A DNA stretch of 9,952 nucleotides, taken from an uncultured Oscillibacter sp. GTDB lineage: Bacteria; Bacillota_A; Clostridia; Oscillospirales; Oscillospiraceae. Of the stretch, positions 6,360 to 9,952 are shown piece after piece. How positions within the stretch are numbered: position 1 is the first letter of the stretch; every line of letters starts with the position of its first letter. The notes under the pieces were generated by a model that worked only from the letters and a program-made list of their open reading frames with translations, made no database searches and was not told the DNA's origin. The translations under genes were made by a program, and so were the position numbers. The DNA is taken from the NCBI GenBank assembly GCA_951800675.1, contig CATOKC010000116.1:1-9952 (forward strand), written 5' to 3'.

Positions 6360-6722
6360 ATGAAAAAACGTATCTTAGTGGTCGACGACGACAACATGAA
6401 TCTGGCAAGAACCAGAATCATCCTTGGTAAGGACTATGACGTGTCTTTGGCGGATTCCGGAATCGAAGCGCTGGCGAAGCTGCAGAACGAGAAGTCCGAC
6501 ATGGTACTTTTGGATATTGATATGCCGGGTATGAACGGCATCGAAACCTTTGAGCGCATGAAGGCATTTGCCGCGGATGTCCCCGTGATCTTTTTAACGG
6601 CGTCGGGCTTGGAGGAGGACGTCCAAAACGCGATTAAGCTGGGCGCGGTGAATTATCTGAAAAAGCCCTACCGGCCCCAGGAGCTTCTCAAGCGGGTCAG
6701 CCAGGAGTTTGAAAAGGCATGA
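6360..6722 (+). CDS. Receiver-only (CheY-like) response regulator
   Basis: The 120-residue protein is a single receiver domain with no attached output. All key residues are present: the acidic triplet Asp9-11 in ILVVDDD, phosphoacceptor Asp52 in LLDIDMPGMNG, Thr80 in FLTASG, and Lys102-Pro103 in LKKPYRP. Such proteins carry phosphoryl groups between histidine proteins in a phosphorelay or act by protein contact. AGGGAGG (6346-6352) stands 7 nt before the ATG. The stop codon overlaps the next start as ATGA, so this regulator is translationally coupled to the hybrid kinase at 6719-9313, its likely phosphate donor or acceptor via the HPt domain. Identity is certain; its downstream target is unknown because no DNA-binding or enzymatic output is encoded here. 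Confidence 0.95.
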   Translation: MKKRILVVDDDNMNLARTRIILGKDYDVSLADSGIEALAKLQNEKSDMVLLDIDMPGMNGIETFERMKAFAADVPVIFLTASGLEEDVQNAIKLGAVNYLKKPYRPQELLKRVSQEFEKA

Positions 6723-9313
6723 GAGCGGAAGAACAGACAAGCAGACACCTGCTGCTGGCCGTCATCACCACGGTATTCAGCGGAATGTTGGGCTTGGTCT
6801 CTATGATTCTGTCTTGGGAACTCTGGATGCTGCCACTGATGACGGCGGGCTGTTTCAGCGTGTGGTTTCTGCACATTGCCAAGCTCGGGTCGGACACGCT
6901 TTACGAAAACCTGTGCACCGGTCTGCTTCTGGTTGAATTCTTTTTTTTCAGCGTCCATGACTCCAGCCTTTTTGACATTCCAGCCGTGGCCTGCATCCTG
7001 ATTCTGGCGTTGTTCATGATGAACAAAAAGTGGATCACCCATGCGATTGAGGGCCTATATGTGCTGGCGCTGCTGTATCACGGCTTGGTTCTCCAGACCA
7101 TCTCCCACCGGATGAACTGGGGGGATGCCTTCCGCCTGCTGCTTGGCGCCGTCGTGATCTTCTGCGGCTCGTCGCTGGCGAGATACTGGATCAAGCGGCG
7201 GAACGTGCAGCGGACATGGTACGAGCGTGTATTTTCCGAGCTGGAGACGGCAGGAAAGCAGAACGCCCTTTTTTTGTCCAATGTTTCCCACGAGCTCCGC
7301 ACACCCATCAACATGGTAATCGGAATCAGCGAGGTAGCGCTGGGAAAGGAGCTCTCTCCGGATATCCGGTCTGATATGACGTCCATCAAACTGGCGGGAA
7401 AACGTCTTTCCAGTCAGATCAACAATATGTTGGACTATACGGAGATCGTGGAGGGCACCTTGACCCCCGCCAAGAAGGAATATATGATCACCTCGGTGCT
7501 GAACGACGTGATCACCATGACCGCCCTGCAAAGCAACCGCCAGCATCTGGAGCTGGTGTTCGACATCGACCCGAAGATTCCGGCAGTCCTCGTTGGAGAC
7601 GCGGAAAAAATTTCTCACGTGCTCAAAATCCTGGTGGAAAACTCCTTTAAGTTCACGGAAGAGGGCGGAATCAACGTCCGCATCCAGTGCCGCTGGGAGG
7701 GCTACGGCGTCAATCTGATCGTGGATATCCGGGACACCGGTATCGGCATGACGGATTCCCAGCTGGCGCAGATGTATCACGTCTTTTACCAGGCGGATTC
7801 CGGAAGCAGCCGCCTGGCGGGTGGGCTCGGGCTCGGACTTCCCATCGCCCAGGGACTTTTGACCGCTATGGGCGGTTTCATTCATTTCAGCAGCAACGCG
7901 CAGCATGGCCTTTCCGCCCACATCGTCCTCCCGCAGGGCGTGGCGGATGAGCGGCCGTGCATCACCCTCAATAATCCGGACCAGCTCCACATCGCATGCT
8001 ATTTCAAGCCGGAAAAATACAGCTGCGACGAGGTTCGGGAGTATTATGACAGCCTGATTCTAAGCCTGGTGCACGGGCTTGGCGTGAAAGGTTACCAGGT
8101 GCATAATTTCGAGGGTCTGCTCAAGGTGCAGCGCAACCATAAGCTGACCCATGTGTTCATCACGCAATCGGAATACCAGGAAAACCCGTCGTATTATGAG
8201 GATCTCGCAAAAACCATCCGGGTCGTTGTAATTGCGGAGCGGGAGTACAATCTAAGTCTTGGAAGCCGGCTGCTGATCATACATAAGCCCTTCTCCGCGC
8301 TTTCCGTTGCAAATCTGCTGAACGGGGAAACGGGCGAGCGGGGCTTTGCCGAGGACCAGGCCGCCGGCCGGAAGCCCTTTGTCTGCGTGGGCATCCGGGC
8401 TCTGGCCGTGGATGACGAGGAAATGAATCTTGTGGTGGCCAAGGGCGTTCTTGGCAGCTATGGGATTACGGTGGACACCTGTCTGAGCGGAAGAGAGGCC
8501 GTGACCCTGTGCGGCAGCACCTCCTACGATATCATCTTCCTGGATCACATGATGCCGGGCTTTGACGGCGTGGAAACCCTGAAAAAAATCCGGGAGCTGA
8601 ACGACGGCTCGTATCAGGACCTGCCCATCATCGCGCTGACCGCCAATACCGTCAGCGGCGCACGGGAGATGTTCCGAAGCGAGGGCTTCACCGAATTTGT
8701 CCCCAAGCCCATTGAGCGCACGGTTCTGGAGCGTGTACTGCGCAAGGTGCTGCCCAAGAGCTGTATCCAATACAGCCTGCGGCCCGTTGGCAAGGACGCC
8801 CCCGCCTCCGACGCGGTGACCCTCCCGGCAAAAAAGCTTCCGGAAACGCACACCACGATGGCGTGGTCGGAGGAAGCCGCCGAACCCTTGGAGGAGGCCG
8901 GTTTGCCGCAGGACAGCGCGGGCACGCTGCCCTATGACCAGCTTAGCCAAGCCGGCATCAACGGAGAGATGGGGCTGGACTACTGCGCCGGAGACGAGGA
9001 TTTTTACCGTGAAATGCTACGGATGTTCCGCGATCAAAGCGCCGGAAAGCGGGCGGAGATTGCTTCCCTGTACGAAAGCGCTAATTGGGCGGACTACGCG
9101 GTCAAGGTCCACGCGCTGAAAAGCACCTCCCTGACCATTGGAGCGGAAGCGCTCTCCGCCCAGGCGAAGGAGCTGGAGCTGGCGGGAAAGCGGAGGGACG
9201 CGGACTTTATCCAGGCGCATCACGCCGCTCTGCTGCAAGCCTATGACGAGCTCTGCGCATGTATCGGAGAAATACGCGCCTTGAGCCTTTCGTCTGAAAA
9301 TACCGAATTCTAA
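6719..9313 (+). CDS. Hybrid sensor histidine kinase with degenerate receiver, intact receiver and HPt domain
   Basis: This 864-residue multidomain kinase starts with about six membrane segments (roughly 11-30, 35-52, 63-80, 87-101, 107-127 and 136-155) and no sizeable external loop, so the signal is likely membrane-borne or intramembrane. A short linker leads to HisKA with His191 in SNVSHELRTPIN. HATPase follows with Asn308 in VENSFKFT, DTGIGM (339-344) and GLGLGLP (369-375). Residues about 421-535 have receiver-like strand order and keep LLIIHKPF (518-525), but lack the acidic pair and the phospho-Asp (ITQSEY at the expected site). A second receiver (about 557-678) is intact: Asp565/566, Asp609 in FLDHMMPG, Thr641 and Lys663. 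After an acidic linker, the C-terminal HPt domain has His798 in VHALKSTSLTIGA. The protein therefore has a full internal His-Asp-His relay, probably feeding the receiver-only protein encoded just upstream. Domain assignment is strong; the stimulus is unknown. Confidence 0.93.
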   Translation: MRAEEQTSRHLLLAVITTVFSGMLGLVSMILSWELWMLPLMTAGCFSVWFLHIAKLGSDTLYENLCTGLLLVEFFFFSVHDSSLFDIPAVACILILALFMMNKKWITHAIEGLYVLALLYHGLVLQTISHRMNWGDAFRLLLGAVVIFCGSSLARYWIKRRNVQRTWYERVFSELETAGKQNALFLSNVSHELRTPINMVIGISEVALGKELSPDIRSDMTSIKLAGKRLSSQINNMLDYTEIVEGTLTPAKKEYMITSVLNDVITMTALQSNRQHLELVFDIDPKIPAVLVGDAEKISHVLKILVENSFKFTEEGGINVRIQCRWEGYGVNLIVDIRDTGIGMTDSQLAQMYHVFYQADSGSSRLAGGLGLGLPIAQGLLTAMGGFIHFSSNAQHGLSAHIVLPQGVADERPCITLNNPDQLHIACYFKPEKYSCDEVREYYDSLILSLVHGLGVKGYQVHNFEGLLKVQRNHKLTHVFITQSEYQENPSYYEDLAKTIRVVVIAEREYNLSLGSRLLIIHKPFSALSVANLLNGETGERGFAEDQAAGRKPFVCVGIRALAVDDEEMNLVVAKGVLGSYGITVDTCLSGREAVTLCGSTSYDIIFLDHMMPGFDGVETLKKIRELNDGSYQDLPIIALTANTVSGAREMFRSEGFTEFVPKPIERTVLERVLRKVLPKSCIQYSLRPVGKDAPASDAVTLPAKKLPETHTTMAWSEEAAEPLEEAGLPQDSAGTLPYDQLSQAGINGEMGLDYCAGDEDFYREMLRMFRDQSAGKRAEIASLYESANWADYAVKVHALKSTSLTIGAEALSAQAKELELAGKRRDADFIQAHHAALLQAYDELCACIGEIRALSLSSENTEF

Positions 9314-9328
9314 GGGGTGAGGAACCGC

Positions 9329-9952
9329 GTGATTAAAAAATGGTTTGCCATCATCTCAGATCACAGAATCAGCCTACGGGAACGCATGTTCCGCATCGTG
9401 ACGGCCGTCTGCATGATCGCGATTACCTTTACCCTGCCTATGGGGCGGAGTATTTGGAACATTCTGATACTGGCGGCCAGTCTTGCCGCCATGGCGGTGA
9501 TCACCAAGATCAGTATTCAGACAAAGCGCATCCACACAGGCGCCACGCTGATCGCGGTGCTGCTGCTTATCTTGTTTCCCGTTACCTTTTTTTCCGCCGG
9601 CGGCTTCTACAGCGGCGTGCCGGAGTGGTTCGTCCTCTGCTTTATTTACGTCTGCATCACCTTGCAGGGACGGCGCAGGATCGCGTTCTTTGGGCTGTGT
9701 ACAGCGGAAACCATGCTTTGCTATAGTGCGGCCTTTTACTTTCCCGCCCTTGCCGCGCCAAACAGCCAGCATGCCGCCCTGTTTGATTCTGCGTTTTCCA
9801 TGATTATGGTGGGACTGCTCACCAGCGTGCTGCTCATGTTCCTGAACAAAATGTACGAGGAAGAAAACGCCCTCTCCCAGCGGCAGAAAAAAGAAATCGA
9901 GGAGCTAAACCAGGCGGAGAACCACTTCTTCTCCAGCATGAGCCACGAAATC
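9329..9952 (+). CDS. Membrane sensor histidine kinase, N-terminal part (3' end beyond the window)
   Basis: The first 208 codons are visible. A GTG start at 9329 is preferred: GGGGTGAGG (9314-9322) lies 6 nt upstream, the frame stays open to the window edge, and the gene follows the hybrid kinase stop by 15 bp. Six hydrophobic segments (about 21-38, 41-59, 70-88, 98-112, 117-137 and 153-172) are followed by a charged, probably coiled-coil linker (about 173-197). The HisKA motif FFSSMSHEI then places the phosphoacceptor at His206, two residues before the sequence ends. The six-segment plan resembles the upstream hybrid kinase without close sequence identity that I can see. It presumably continues with HATPase and perhaps receiver domains. 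It could be a second input to the same relay. The call as a histidine kinase rests on the HisKA motif and context. Confidence 0.88.
   Translation, partial: MIKKWFAIISDHRISLRERMFRIVTAVCMIAITFTLPMGRSIWNILILAASLAAMAVITKISIQTKRIHTGATLIAVLLLILFPVTFFSAGGFYSGVPEWFVLCFIYVCITLQGRRRIAFFGLCTAETMLCYSAAFYFPALAAPNSQHAALFDSAFSMIMVGLLTSVLLMFLNKMYEEENALSQRQKKEIEELNQAENHFFSSMSHEI

Noticed and set aside
7055..7990. Minus-strand open frame opposite the hybrid kinase, and a similar one at 8252-8950
   Set aside because: Both are antisense to conserved kinase and receiver motifs and have no family resemblance or ribosome site.

Overview
The window reads as a chromosomal segment of a GC-rich member of the Firmicutes (Bacillota), most like a gut Oscillospiraceae-type Clostridium. 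This is inferred from the gene families (an AraR-type GntR/LacI fusion repressor, YesM/YesN-type two-component proteins, and lipoprotein sugar-binding proteins with lipobox cysteines), from strong AGGAGG ribosome sites, from sigma70/sigma-A-type promoters, and from GC-rich coding sequence with AT-rich promoter regions. No mobile element, CRISPR array, tRNA or rRNA is visible. The species cannot be named from the sequence.

Left half (1-5982): a sugar-sensing and uptake locus. A sugar-binding lipoprotein of an ABC transporter starts at 337 on the minus strand and runs off the left edge. It is divergent from an AraR-like repressor (849-1910, plus). The 511-bp region between them holds both promoters, several palindromes and a hairpin. 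A bidirectional terminator (1915-1952) separates araR from a convergent three-gene minus-strand operon. That operon reads YesN-type AraC-family response regulator (5982-4357), YesM-type histidine kinase (4360-2942), then a YtfQ-like sugar-binding lipoprotein (2945-1953), all joined by 4-bp stop/start overlaps. This looks like a three-component system in which the binding protein senses an external sugar and passes the signal to the kinase. AraR and the YtfQ family point to a pentose or furanose such as L-arabinose, arabinofuranose or galactofuranose.

Middle (5983-6359): a divergent intergenic region with a promoter for each flanking operon and about 220 bp between them that I cannot assign.

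Right half (6360-9952): a second signalling operon on the plus strand. It encodes a receiver-only response regulator, then by ATGA overlap a large hybrid histidine kinase (six membrane segments, HisKA, HATPase, degenerate receiver, intact receiver, HPt), then 15 bp on a second membrane kinase cut off at its HisKA motif. Together these have every part of a His-Asp-His-Asp phosphorelay. No DNA-binding output for it lies in the window, and its stimulus is not evident.

Most notable points: the binding-protein/kinase/regulator operon facing a related transporter-type binding protein; three similar TTTG-NN-CAAA palindromes upstream of araR, two of them 42 bp apart; a 31-bp-spaced direct repeat upstream of the transporter promoter; and the phosphorelay cluster with a receiver-like domain that has lost its phosphorylation site.
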